This document shows, one piece after another, positions 26,791-34,894 of a stretch of DNA of 64,000 nt. Position 1 is the first letter of the stretch. The number at the start of each line of letters is the position of its first letter. Origin of the DNA: Planktothrix agardhii NIES-204 (GTDB lineage Bacteria > Cyanobacteriota > Cyanobacteriia > Cyanobacteriales > Microcoleaceae); contig AP017991.1 in assembly GCA_003609755.1 (NCBI GenBank), forward strand, positions 3,707,001 to 3,771,000. The letters run 5' to 3'. The position numbers were made by a program, and so were the translations under genes. A model generated the notes under the pieces. It saw only the letters and a list, made by a program, of their open reading frames with translations. It was not told the origin of the DNA and made no database searches.

Positions 26791-26883
26791 AAAAATAATC
26801 TCCTATTATATTTTTGATTGGATTTTCATTATAACAAAAAAAGCGATTGCCATACTGACAATAATTAATAATTTATAGTCCAG

Positions 26884-27087
26884 TTAAAGCATCGGTATTC
26901 GGGTCAGGTAAAGGCTGTTGAATTTCTTGACAAATTCCTTCAACCGTTTCCCTGATTTTTGCAAAACCGCTTGGTAAACTTCCCCATTTGACCACCAGAG
27001 GCCAGGTTGAGTTAATAACCAAGTCAGGATATATTCTTGGGCGTGTTGTTCCTTAACCCAAGTGGCGAGGTACTGTAATTCTTCCAT
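26884..27087 (-). pseudogene. Small hypothetical gene, probably frameshifted
   Basis: The 67-aa frame begins plausibly (MEELQYLATWVKEQHAQEYI) but its last 25 residues look out of frame. Shifting by one base near the TTTT at about 26972 gives AKIRETVEGICQEIQQPLPD and then PNTDALTGL before a stop at 26873, a far more natural C-terminus. So either the gene carries a recent one-base indel or the shorter-frame product is real. No family recognised. Confidence 0.45.
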
Positions 27088-27213
27088 TGGTTTTGATCAA
27101 ACTGCACTAAATTATTGATCCGGCAAATCTTTAAAAAAATCTGACTTAAATTATACACCCAGTAAAATCAACGCTAATCTAATAAGATTACCTAAAAATT
27201 TTGGATGAATGCC

Positions 27214-27242
27214 CCCGTTACAGTGTAGCTTAACGAGGGATG
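27214..27242 (+). repeat. Left-end hairpin of the TnpB element
   Basis: CCCCCGTTA and TAACGAGGG flank a 10-base loop, with one mismatch. Such subterminal hairpins mark the ends of IS200/IS605-type elements. Confidence 0.5.
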
Positions 27243-27337
27243 AAATCCAACTAACTCAGATGCGAAGCCACGATTTAATTCCACAATTGTCGGGTAAAGT
27301 GTGTTATAATAGTGTTAAACCCAAGGTCGAGGGAATT

Positions 27338-28268
27338 ATGTTAATTGTAGAAGCCAAGTTAAAGAACGGCACTCCAGAGCAATATCAAAAGTTTGATGAA
27401 GCTATTAGGACAGCGCAATTTGTCAGAAACAAATGCGTTAAGTTTTGGATGGAGAATAAAGGGACTACAAAGAATGACTTGCAGAAACTTTGTGCTGTTT
27501 TGGCGAAAGACTCTACAACTCCTTGGGTGAACAAATTAAATTCTCAGGCAAGGCAGTCAAGCGCAGATAGAGCATGGCAAGCCATTTCTCGGTTCTATGC
27601 TAATTGTCGAGATTCATCAAAGGCTATCTAAGCGTCATCGAAAAAGACAGAAACAGTCCAGTAACTATCACAAGCAACGGCAAAAAGTAGCTAAATTGCA
27701 CTTAAAAGTTTTCCGACAACGTAAAGACAGAGCTATCAAGGATGCTCTGGCGTTAGTCCAATCTAATGATTTGGTAGTCTATGAGGCTTTGAAAGTGTCT
27801 AATTTGGTGAAGAATCACAAGTTAGCTCAGAGTATTAGCGATGCTTCTTGGTATCAGTTCACGCAATGGGTGAATTATTTTGCCAAGATACATAAGATAA
27901 CTTGCATTGCTGTACCACCACAATTCACGACTATTGATTGTTCGGTTTGTGGGGCAAAAGTTTATAAAACATTGAGTACGAGAACTCATCAATGCCCTGA
28001 TTGTCAAACAGTTTTAGATCGTGATTGGAACGCAGCTATCAATATTCTTAAAAAAGGGTTGAAATATTTGGGAGAATATCTCAACGGTACTGTTGGGCAA
28101 GCAGAAACCGACCCGAACGACTGGGGAGAGTCCGGCCTCTGGGTCTTTAACAGAGATGTTGAAGATTTAAGTCGTCTCGTTGAGCCAGTAATCTCAAGAA
28201 GTGATTCTGGGAGAATCCCCCGTCAAGCGCGAAGCTTGACGGTGGCAGTATGTCAATGCACTCAGTAA
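27338..28268 (+). pseudogene. Broken TnpB (IS200/IS605-family) gene
   Basis: The first frame (27338-27631) gives a TnpB N-terminus (MLIVEAKLKNGTPEQYQKFD, RTAQFVRNKCVKFW) and ends after about 97 residues. A second frame from about 27600 resumes at KRQKQSSNYHKQRQKVAKLH and includes the zinc ribbon CSVCG ... CPDC and the last RuvC acidic motif (DRDWNAAINI). The region between, with the first RuvC Asp, is deleted, and the frame is shifted, so no active RNA-guided nuclease can be made. A TATAAT box lies at 27305-27310. The 3' part runs into the element's right-end hairpin. Confidence 0.85.
28219..28241 (+). ncRNA. Right-end hairpin and probable omega-RNA (reRNA) 3' end of the TnpB element
   Basis: CCGTCAAGC and GCTTGACGG form a perfect 9-bp stem around GCGAA, close to the TnpB gene end, as in the right end of IS605-type elements where the guide RNA scaffold ends. 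The actual transcript would start upstream in the TnpB 3' region and any guide would follow the element end, near 28250. This is inferred from family architecture. Confidence 0.5.
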
Positions 28269-28296
28269 CCCACAATATTACAGTCAATAGAAATCT

Positions 28297-29718
28297 ATGA
28301 CCCTGCAAAAATTTGGTGTAATTGGTCTAGCCGTCATGGGTGAAAACCTGGCCCTCAACGTTGAGCGTAATGGGTTTCCGATCGCAGTGTATAACCGCAC
28401 CGGGGCTAAAACCGATGAGTTCATGGAGCAACGGGCCCAGGGAAAAAACGTCAAAGCAGCCTATACCCTAGAAGAATTTGTCCAATCCCTAGAACGTCCC
28501 CGCCGTATTCTAGTCATGGTGAAAGCAGGGAAACCCGTTGATGCGGTTATTGATCAGCTTAAACCTTTGCTAGATCAAGATGACATGATTATTGATGGTG
28601 GAAACTCCCTCTATGAAGATACCGAACGTCGCACCAAGGAATTAGAAGCCACGGGTTTAGGGTTTGTGGGCATGGGTGTGAGTGGGGGGGAAGAAGGCGC
28701 TCTCTGGGGCCCCAGCCTGATGCCAGGGGGTACGGAAGCCTCCTATAAAGAATTAGAGCCGATTTTAGTCAAAATTGCCGCCCAAGTTGATGACGGCCCC
28801 TGTGTGACTTTTATTGGGCCAGGGGGAGCGGGTCACTACGTTAAAATGGTGCATAACGGGATTGAATATGGCGATATGCAGTTAATTGCAGAAGCCTATG
28901 ACCTGCTGAAAAATGTCGCCGGGTTGAGTGCGGCCCAACTCCATGAAGTTTTTGCCCAATGGAATACCACCGACGAACTCAATTCTTTTCTGATTGAAAT
29001 TACGGCGGATATTTTCAAAAAAATTGACCCCGAAACTGGTTTTCCTTTAGTTGATTTAATTGTTGATGCAGCCGGACAAAAAGGCACCGGACGTTGGACA
29101 GTTATGAGTGCTTTGGAGTTAGGAGTTTCGATTCCAACAATTATCGCGGCGGTGAATAGTCGGATTATTTCTTCCTATAAGGATCAACGGGTAGCCGCTT
29201 CCGTAGAATTGCCTTGGCCGACGAGTGAATATCAGGGAAATATTTCTGAGTTAGTGAATAAAATTCGGGATGCGTTGTACTGTTCTAAAATTTGTTCCTA
29301 TGCTCAAGGGATGGCTTTATTGGGTGCCGCTTCTAAGGAGTATGGGTATAATTTGGATCTCGGAGAAATGGCACGAATTTGGAAGGGAGGCTGTATTATT
29401 CGGGCGGGATTTTTGAATAAAATTAAAGCCGCTTTTAGTGAGAATCCTGACTTACCGAATTTGTTATTAGCACCGGAATTCAAACAGACGATTTTAGATC
29501 GTCAACAAGCCTGGCGGGAAGTGTTAGTAATTGCTAATCAATTTGGCATTCCAGTTCCGGCTTTTAGTGCGTCCTTAGACTATTTTGATAGTTACCGACG
29601 GGCAACTTTACCCTTGAATTTAACCCAAGCCCAACGGGATTATTTTGGTGCCCATACGTATCAACGCACCGATAAACCCAGGGGTGAGTTTTTCCACACG
29701 GAATGGACAAAAGACTAA
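28297..29718 (+). CDS. gnd: 6-phosphogluconate dehydrogenase (decarboxylating)
   Basis: The 473-aa enzyme oxidises 6-phosphogluconate to ribulose 5-phosphate with NADP+ in the oxidative pentose phosphate pathway, the main dark carbon route in cyanobacteria. Seen are the Rossmann loop GLAVMGENLALN, GGGNSL-type substrate block (DGGNSLYEDTERR), the signature MVHNGIEYGDMQLIAEAYD and the C-terminal YFGAHTYQR. The length is standard. Downstream a strong inverted repeat separates it from the convergent lipoprotein gene. Confidence 0.97.
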   Translation: MTLQKFGVIGLAVMGENLALNVERNGFPIAVYNRTGAKTDEFMEQRAQGKNVKAAYTLEEFVQSLERPRRILVMVKAGKPVDAVIDQLKPLLDQDDMIIDGGNSLYEDTERRTKELEATGLGFVGMGVSGGEEGALWGPSLMPGGTEASYKELEPILVKIAAQVDDGPCVTFIGPGGAGHYVKMVHNGIEYGDMQLIAEAYDLLKNVAGLSAAQLHEVFAQWNTTDELNSFLIEITADIFKKIDPETGFPLVDLIVDAAGQKGTGRWTVMSALELGVSIPTIIAAVNSRIISSYKDQRVAASVELPWPTSEYQGNISELVNKIRDALYCSKICSYAQGMALLGAASKEYGYNLDLGEMARIWKGGCIIRAGFLNKIKAAFSENPDLPNLLLAPEFKQTILDRQQAWREVLVIANQFGIPVPAFSASLDYFDSYRRATLPLNLTQAQRDYFGAHTYQRTDKPRGEFFHTEWTKD

Positions 29719-29780
29719 GTATTAACTGACTTCGTAGTGAGGTGTTTACGCCTCAATATCTTTTAGGGCTAACTACCTTT

Positions 29781-29831
29781 TAATTACGAATTACGAATTA
29801 AAAAATTAAATTAACTCGTAATTCGTAATTA
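29781..29831. terminator. Bidirectional terminator-like inverted repeat
   Basis: TAATTACGAATTACGA (29781-29796) and its exact complement (29816-29831) form a 16-bp AT-rich stem with a 19-base loop between two convergent genes, gnd and the lipoprotein. AT-rich flanks on both sides would help termination either way. Confidence 0.6.
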
Positions 29832-29856
29832 TTCTGTCTTAAATTTCACTTTAGGA

Positions 29857-31050
29857 TTAAGGTTTTTGCTTTTTGGTTGCTAACATCATATTAGATTGAT
29901 TCACCCCAAACTTATAACCCACTCCAAAATTAAGTGGTTTCACAGCAGGATTGCTTTGATAAACTTTCTTTAAATCGGGTTGATAGCGAACACTAAATAA
30001 AGAAATTGGGGTGATATAGCTTCCGAAAAAGTTTAAATTCCATTGTTTTTCGGCAAAAAAGTTCAGGGGAATCCCCGAATCATCCTGTAGAATAGCTTGA
30101 CTTTGAGCCAGAATTAACTCTCTAATTCCAGCAAAGGCGGGTCTGTGCATTAAATAGGATGCGGCTTTAAGATAGGTAACGGGTTGCTCAATTTGTTTGA
30201 CAAATTGAGTAAACTCTGGTGTTTTTTTCAAGCCATCATCGGAAATATCGGCGGAAAAATAATATAAAGTTCGAGGTTCTTTTTCCCCTTGAGAAACAAA
30301 ATCAATTTTAACCCCAGGAATCATGCCTTTTTCAAACTTTTGAATTTTAGCATTTTTGTCTAATCCAATATATTGTAAGTCTAAAATTCTATTATTTGTT
30401 CTCGCCATAAATAATAAAATTAAAGGTAAAACTCCCTGATTGGATAAATCAGACTTCATTTCTTTGGTTTGAAAAAAGCTAAACTGAAGTAAAGAATAAA
30501 GAGAGTTTTTAACATCCCCCAACTTTTGATTACGCTGACTTTCGGATAATTCCTTAAAATTAGGAATAGTCCCCACTGGTTCTAAAGCTACTAGCACATA
30601 TTCTCTAGCCGTCGGGAAAAATAAATTAGCATATAAGAAATCCGGCCCACTAAAGGGATAAAAAATCCTAGGATTAGATTGATTAATAGTAGCTAATTCC
30701 TGTTTAGACCATTCGCTAACTTTTGCCAGTTGTTGTTTTTCTAGTTTTGACCAAGCCGGATTTATAAAAGCGTGATAATTAACCCAAAAATTAGATTGGG
30801 TTAGGGGATAAAATTGACTTTTTGGATCAACTTTCATTCCCGCAATTAATTTAGCGGTATCGGTTAAATAATCCGCTTGTTTTTGATCATATAGGTCTAG
30901 GGGATTAACCGGAGGAGTAGGCGTTTCTGAGGATGTTTTTGGGGTTTCAATCTTTTGGGATTGCTCAATCTTTGGTTGAGGTTCAGTTTTAACACAGGAC
31001 TGCAAACCAACAACACTTAAAATGATTAGTAATAGGGCTGAGAATTTCAT
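29857..31050 (-). CDS. Hypothetical lipoprotein
   Basis: The 397-aa protein has a type II signal peptide with lipobox LQSC (Cys19), then a Pro/Thr/Glu-rich linker to about residue 48 and a globular domain of unknown family (NFWVNYHAFINPAWSKLE; YPFSGPDFLYANLFFPTARE; a C-terminal YITPISLFSVRYQPDLKK block). It should be membrane-anchored on the periplasmic side. The stop of the upstream permease gene lies 3 bp ahead, so the two are almost certainly in one operon. Confidence 0.75.
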   Translation of the reverse strand: MKFSALLLIILSVVGLQSCVKTEPQPKIEQSQKIETPKTSSETPTPPVNPLDLYDQKQADYLTDTAKLIAGMKVDPKSQFYPLTQSNFWVNYHAFINPAWSKLEKQQLAKVSEWSKQELATINQSNPRIFYPFSGPDFLYANLFFPTAREYVLVALEPVGTIPNFKELSESQRNQKLGDVKNSLYSLLQFSFFQTKEMKSDLSNQGVLPLILLFMARTNNRILDLQYIGLDKNAKIQKFEKGMIPGVKIDFVSQGEKEPRTLYYFSADISDDGLKKTPEFTQFVKQIEQPVTYLKAASYLMHRPAFAGIRELILAQSQAILQDDSGIPLNFFAEKQWNLNFFGSYITPISLFSVRYQPDLKKVYQSNPAVKPLNFGVGYKFGVNQSNMMLATKKQKP

Positions 31051-31053
31051 AAA

Positions 31054-32424
31054 TTACACCAATTTATTCCGAATACCGATAAAATAGAAGGGTAAACCCA
31101 AGGCAATTGTTCCTAATCCGGCTAAGGATTCAAGGGGTTTATCCTGAAAAATAAATATTAGCATCCAAAGGCTAATTCCTAAAAAAATGATCGGGGTTAT
31201 TGGATATCCCCAAGTTTTATAGGGACGTGGTAGGTCAGGACGGCGGAAACGATGGACAAAAACCCCTAAAACCGTGATTAATGAAGATAGGGTTAGGGTA
31301 AATGCTAAATAGGTGATTACGGCTTGAAAGCTGGCGGTGATGATTAATATAATTACAATTGCTAGTTGTAAACATAGGGCATAATAGGGGATTCCATGTT
31401 GATTTTTTTGAGCCAAAATTCTAAATATGGGAATATCTTCCCCGATGACTTGGGTGACTCTTGGCCCAGCTAATACCATGGAACTAATCGAAGAAATTAA
31501 ACCTAATCCAATTAATAATCCCATGATTTTTGCCCCTAAATTTCCAAATATTTGTTGGGCGACAATATAACCAATTTCTAATTGTCCGGCTAATTGTTCT
31601 ATAGGTGTTGTATAGAGAAAAATAAAGTTCAAAAGCAGATATAAAACCGTAACTATTAATGTACCAATTAATAGGGATTTCGGTAAGTTTTTCTCTGGTT
31701 CCTTAATTTCACTCGCTAAATAAACCGCAGCATTCCAACCGGAATAGGAATAGGTGACATAAACTAAAGAAACGGCAAAAGATGAACTAAAAATTACCGA
31801 AATATCGCTAAAACTAGGTATAAATTCAATCGGTTGGGGGGTGGCTAAAGTTAACCCACTCAGGATAAAAACAATAATTAGGACAACTTTTAAAACCGTA
31901 AATCCCTGTTGAAACACACTGCTAATTTTCAGGGTTTGGGTATGAATTAAACTAACTAATATTACTGCAATTAGAGCGATAATTATGGGATAATTTAAAC
32001 TAGGAAATACACTGGAGATATATTTTCCTAATGCCATAGCAGCAGCCGCAATAGGAGCCGCAAAACCAACGGTGACAGAAACCCATCCTGAGAGGAAACC
32101 AATCACCGGATGATAAATTTCAGAAAGATAATGATATTCTCCCCCAGAACGGGGCATAGCCGCCCCTAATTCCCCATAACATAGGGCACCGGAAAGGGCA
32201 AAAATACCGCCAATTAACCACAGAAATAAAATGGCAAAACCCGATTGAATATCAAGGACTTGAAACCCTAAACTGGTAAAAACACCCGTGCCAATCATAT
32301 TAGCAATAACAAGACAAATTGCTGTTAATAAGGTGATTTGACTCTGGGATGAACTGGGTTTTTGTAAGGAATTAGAATTGTTCAAGATAGTTAAGAAATA
32401 GGGAACACCGGAACAGCCCCCCAA
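31054..32424 (-). CDS. Amino acid permease, APC superfamily
   Basis: About 12 membrane helices with the APC signature at the first one (ANMIGTGVFTSLGFQ), GELGAAMPRSGGEYHYLSEI and the conserved helix 6 region (YSGWNAAVYLASEIKEPEKN). The length (456 aa from ATG at 32424) is normal, but the first 13 residues would be read from a dispersed repeat. A TTG at 32385 (NNSNSLQKPSSS) would remove them and is perhaps the original start. Substrate unknown. Confidence 0.85.
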   Translation of the reverse strand: MGGCSGVPYFLTILNNSNSLQKPSSSQSQITLLTAICLVIANMIGTGVFTSLGFQVLDIQSGFAILFLWLIGGIFALSGALCYGELGAAMPRSGGEYHYLSEIYHPVIGFLSGWVSVTVGFAAPIAAAAMALGKYISSVFPSLNYPIIIALIAVILVSLIHTQTLKISSVFQQGFTVLKVVLIIVFILSGLTLATPQPIEFIPSFSDISVIFSSSFAVSLVYVTYSYSGWNAAVYLASEIKEPEKNLPKSLLIGTLIVTVLYLLLNFIFLYTTPIEQLAGQLEIGYIVAQQIFGNLGAKIMGLLIGLGLISSISSMVLAGPRVTQVIGEDIPIFRILAQKNQHGIPYYALCLQLAIVIILIITASFQAVITYLAFTLTLSSLITVLGVFVHRFRRPDLPRPYKTWGYPITPIIFLGISLWMLIFIFQDKPLESLAGLGTIALGLPFYFIGIRNKLV

Positions 32425-32655
32425 ACCCCCCGTGCACGGGGGCTAGGGGCAGGGCTGTTTCATTTTCCATTGCCAACCCCTAAGACCTAACCCCCCAACC
32501 CCCTTCCCTAGTAGGGAAGGGGGAGTAATAAATAATTTTTTATGTTTAATAGTAATAATTAGTCCCCCCTCTCCCCCTCAAAAGGGGTTGGGGGAGAGGT
32601 CACACAGTTTTTCCTAGAGAATGAAACAGCCCTGGGGGCTAGGGGGGGAGGGAAT
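32402..32655. repeat. C/G-rich repeat core split by a nested element
   Basis: The core begins GGAACACCGGAACAGCCCCC and contains CCCCCCGTGCACGGGGG. A second copy lies at 49141-49197. Here the core is interrupted at 32450 by the 185-bp element described separately, with GGGGCTAGGGG repeated on both sides. Confidence 0.75.
32450..32634. mobile_element. 185-bp MITE with CAGGGCTGTTTCATT terminal inverted repeats
   Basis: Perfect 15-bp terminal repeats are at 32450-32464 and 32620-32634. GGGGCTAGGGG flanks both ends, as a target-site duplication of about 11 bp (partly ambiguous through the G-runs). The uninterrupted version of the target is seen near 49175-49200. No coding capacity, so it must have been moved by a transposase from elsewhere. 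Confidence 0.75.
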
Positions 32656-32671
32656 AGGGAATACAGATGAT

Positions 32672-34051
32672 CTAAACCCGCCCTGATTGTAATTCTAAAC
32701 ACAACTGGCGGAAATGATCTCCGCGATGTTCAAAACTTTGATATTGATCAAAACTGGCACAGGCAGGGGATAATAATACGACTTTCGCGCCTAATTTTGG
32801 AGCAATTTCAGAGGATTTGATAATTGCTTTTTCCATAGTTTCCACGATTTCAAAATTAGAGTAATTTTCTTCTATTAACCGTTTGGCAAAGGCTTCAGCC
32901 GCATCTCCAATTAATAAAACCGAGACGGCTTTTGATTTAATTTGATTTATCCAAGCCCTATCTTCTCCTTGTTTGGCTTCTCCTCCGGCTATTAAAATCA
33001 CGGGAGCATCAACGGCCGATAATCCTACTTCGGCTGCGTCATAATTGGTGGCTTTACTATCATTAATCCAGTCAATTCCTTGCCAAGTCCTGATCTGTTC
33101 TAAACGATGGGCAACCCCTGGAAAGCTAGAAATTGCTTGACTAATTGCTGGGGTTTCTATTCCGGCTAATCGAGCCGCGGCAACGGACATGAGGAGATTT
33201 TGTTGGTTATGATTTCCGACCATTTTTAAGGCATCCGCCTTAACTATTTTATCTCCATTTTGCATCACCCAATTATTTTCAATATAAAATCCTAATTCGG
33301 AATTTGTAACTAATTTTTCTTGTCCTAAAACACTTGTCCAAGAGGCAGAAAGCCAGCGTTTATTCGCGGTTTCTCTTAAATAGGGATCGTCGCCATTAAT
33401 GATTTGTATTTGGGATTGATATAATAATTTAGCTTTAATATCATAATAACGTTCTAGGGTGTAATGACGACTTAAATGATCGGGGGTGAAGGTAGTCCAA
33501 ATGGCAATTTTAGGGCTTAAAGTTGAGGAGGATTCGATTTGATAACTACTGACTTCTGCAATTACCCAATCTAGGGGTTTTTCAATTCCTTGATATTCTT
33601 GTAGGGCTAATTCACAGGCGGCATAACCAATATTTCCACAGGCGGGAGCGTTTAAACCTGCTGCTTGAAAAATTGCGGTGGTCAGGGCGGTGGTTGTGGT
33701 TTTTCCGTTAGTTCCAGTAATACAAACCCAGGGCAAATGTCGCAGATTTCGCCAGGCTAATTCTAGTTCTCCGATGGTTTCTATACCTAAATTTCTGGCG
33801 GCTTTTAACCCCGGACTATCCCAAGGAACCCCAGGACTCACAACTATTAAATCTAGGGAAATATCGGGTTGAAAATTATGCCCTAACTCGACTTTAATTC
33901 CTTCGGTTTCTAATTGTTGTTTTTGGGTTTCTAGGGTTGAGTAAGAATTGCGATCGCTTAAAATTACATCCCATCCTTGCAATTTCAACAACCGGGCGGC
34001 AGCATTTCCCGATCTTCCTAAACCAATAATATGAACTTTCGGCATAGACAA
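32672..34051 (-). CDS. murD: UDP-N-acetylmuramoylalanine--D-glutamate ligase
   Basis: The 459-aa Mur ligase adds D-glutamate to UDP-MurNAc-L-Ala in peptidoglycan synthesis. The ATP loop GTNGKTTTT (near residue 114), the N-terminal Rossmann start [17 protein letters not shown], the SSYQIESS block and WINDSKATN are all in place. C-terminal [20 protein letters not shown] is diagnostic of MurD. Single gene; the CRISPR array begins 43 bp upstream of its start. Confidence 0.96.
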   Translation of the reverse strand: MSMPKVHIIGLGRSGNAAARLLKLQGWDVILSDRNSYSTLETQKQQLETEGIKVELGHNFQPDISLDLIVVSPGVPWDSPGLKAARNLGIETIGELELAWRNLRHLPWVCITGTNGKTTTTALTTAIFQAAGLNAPACGNIGYAACELALQEYQGIEKPLDWVIAEVSSYQIESSSTLSPKIAIWTTFTPDHLSRHYTLERYYDIKAKLLYQSQIQIINGDDPYLRETANKRWLSASWTSVLGQEKLVTNSELGFYIENNWVMQNGDKIVKADALKMVGNHNQQNLLMSVAAARLAGIETPAISQAISSFPGVAHRLEQIRTWQGIDWINDSKATNYDAAEVGLSAVDAPVILIAGGEAKQGEDRAWINQIKSKAVSVLLIGDAAEAFAKRLIEENYSNFEIVETMEKAIIKSSEIAPKLGAKVVLLSPACASFDQYQSFEHRGDHFRQLCLELQSGRV

Positions 34052-34094
34052 TGTAATAATTCCCAGTAGGTTGTTTTTGATTCTACTCGGATAT

Positions 34095-34625
34095 GTTTCA
34101 GTCCCGCAAGTGGGATTATTTTAATTCAAAGAAAAGTTTTCGGCGAATATAATTCGCTACTACAGAAACAAAGTCCACCTGCGTGGACTAATAAAAATTA
34201 AGGTTTTTAAACCCACGCAGGTGGGTTTTGTCTGTGTAGCTGCGATTTCTAATCGCCAAGAAAAGAAAAGTCAACAATTGAGCGATGTTTCAGTCCCGCA
34301 AGCAGGATTATTTTAATTGAAAGATAGAATGCAATATTTAGAAAAAAAGTATAGTTTAAGTTTCAGTCCCGCAAGCAGGATTATTTTAATTGAAAGATAG
34401 AGTTAATTCATCCGCAGTATGGACAGATTCAAGTTTCAGTCCCGCAAGCAGGATTATTTTAATTGAAAGTGGCCCTGATAAAATTCTTATTCAGGTAGTA
34501 TCGGTTGATAACTGGTTTCAGTCCCGCAAGCAGGATTATTTTAATTGAAAGTAATCAAGGTGTTAAATTCTTCCATTGTTCCCTGTGGGTTTCAGTCCCG
34601 CAAGCAGGATTATTTTAATTGAAAG
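34095..34625 (-). CRISPR. Orphan CRISPR array, six 37-bp repeats
   Basis: Repeats start at 34095, 34287, 34360, 34433, 34515 and 34589. Five are identical on the plus strand (GTTTCAGTCCCGCAAGCAGG then attattttaattgaaag); the first differs at several positions (GTGGG centre, TTCAAAG end). Spacers are 36, 36, 45 and 37 bp, and the first is 155 bp because a 116-bp element sits inside. The degenerate repeat on the left, and better pairing of the hairpin on the minus strand (G-U instead of C-A), suggest transcription leftwards, with the leader right of 34625. No cas gene is in the window. Confidence 0.95.
34142..34257. mobile_element. 116-bp inverted-repeat element inside the first CRISPR spacer
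   Basis: The left end (GGCGAATATAATTCGCTACT ... CCACCTGCGTGG) mirrors the right end, whose complement reads GGCGATTAGAAATCGCAGCT ... CCACCTGCGTGG. The two arms pair imperfectly over about 50 bases. About 10 and 29 bases of original spacer remain on the two sides, together close to a normal spacer length. A MITE-like element of a type common in cyanobacteria. Confidence 0.8.
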
Positions 34626-34880
34626 TCTGCCGTCTGAAACCCTTATGGGGCGGTCATTCTGAAGCCCATTTTCGTGAACCTCAAAAAATGCCTCATTTCA
34701 GGCTTCGTTATTGCAACAGATTGTCAATAACTAACCGGACTCAAAAATATAAACTGTTAATTTGTCAAGGTTCTAAGGTTTTTCGTGAACCCCCCAGGTT
34801 TTCGCCCCCGCTTAGGTTCACGAAAATAATCATAAACCGAAACCCGCCGCTTGTCAAGGGGAATATTCTATGATATTGCG
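34626..34880 (-). promoter_or_regulatory. Probable CRISPR leader region
   Basis: No gene is seen between the array and glyS. On the minus strand this region contains GGTTCACGAAAA twice (about 34674 and 34785 downwards), with its complement near 34814, and TTGACA boxes followed by AT-rich sequence before the first repeat. Leader function is inferred from repeat polarity. Confidence 0.45.
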
Positions 34881-34894
34881 ATCGCCCCTAACCC

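Noticed and set aside
32436-32640. Second CRISPR array suspected from C/G-rich repeats
   Set aside because: The repeats are terminal inverted repeats of a MITE and C/G runs, not evenly spaced direct repeats.
34619-34873. 84-aa frame beside the CRISPR array
   Set aside because: It begins in the last repeat and spans the presumed leader with repeated GTGAACC motifs; no protein-like composition.
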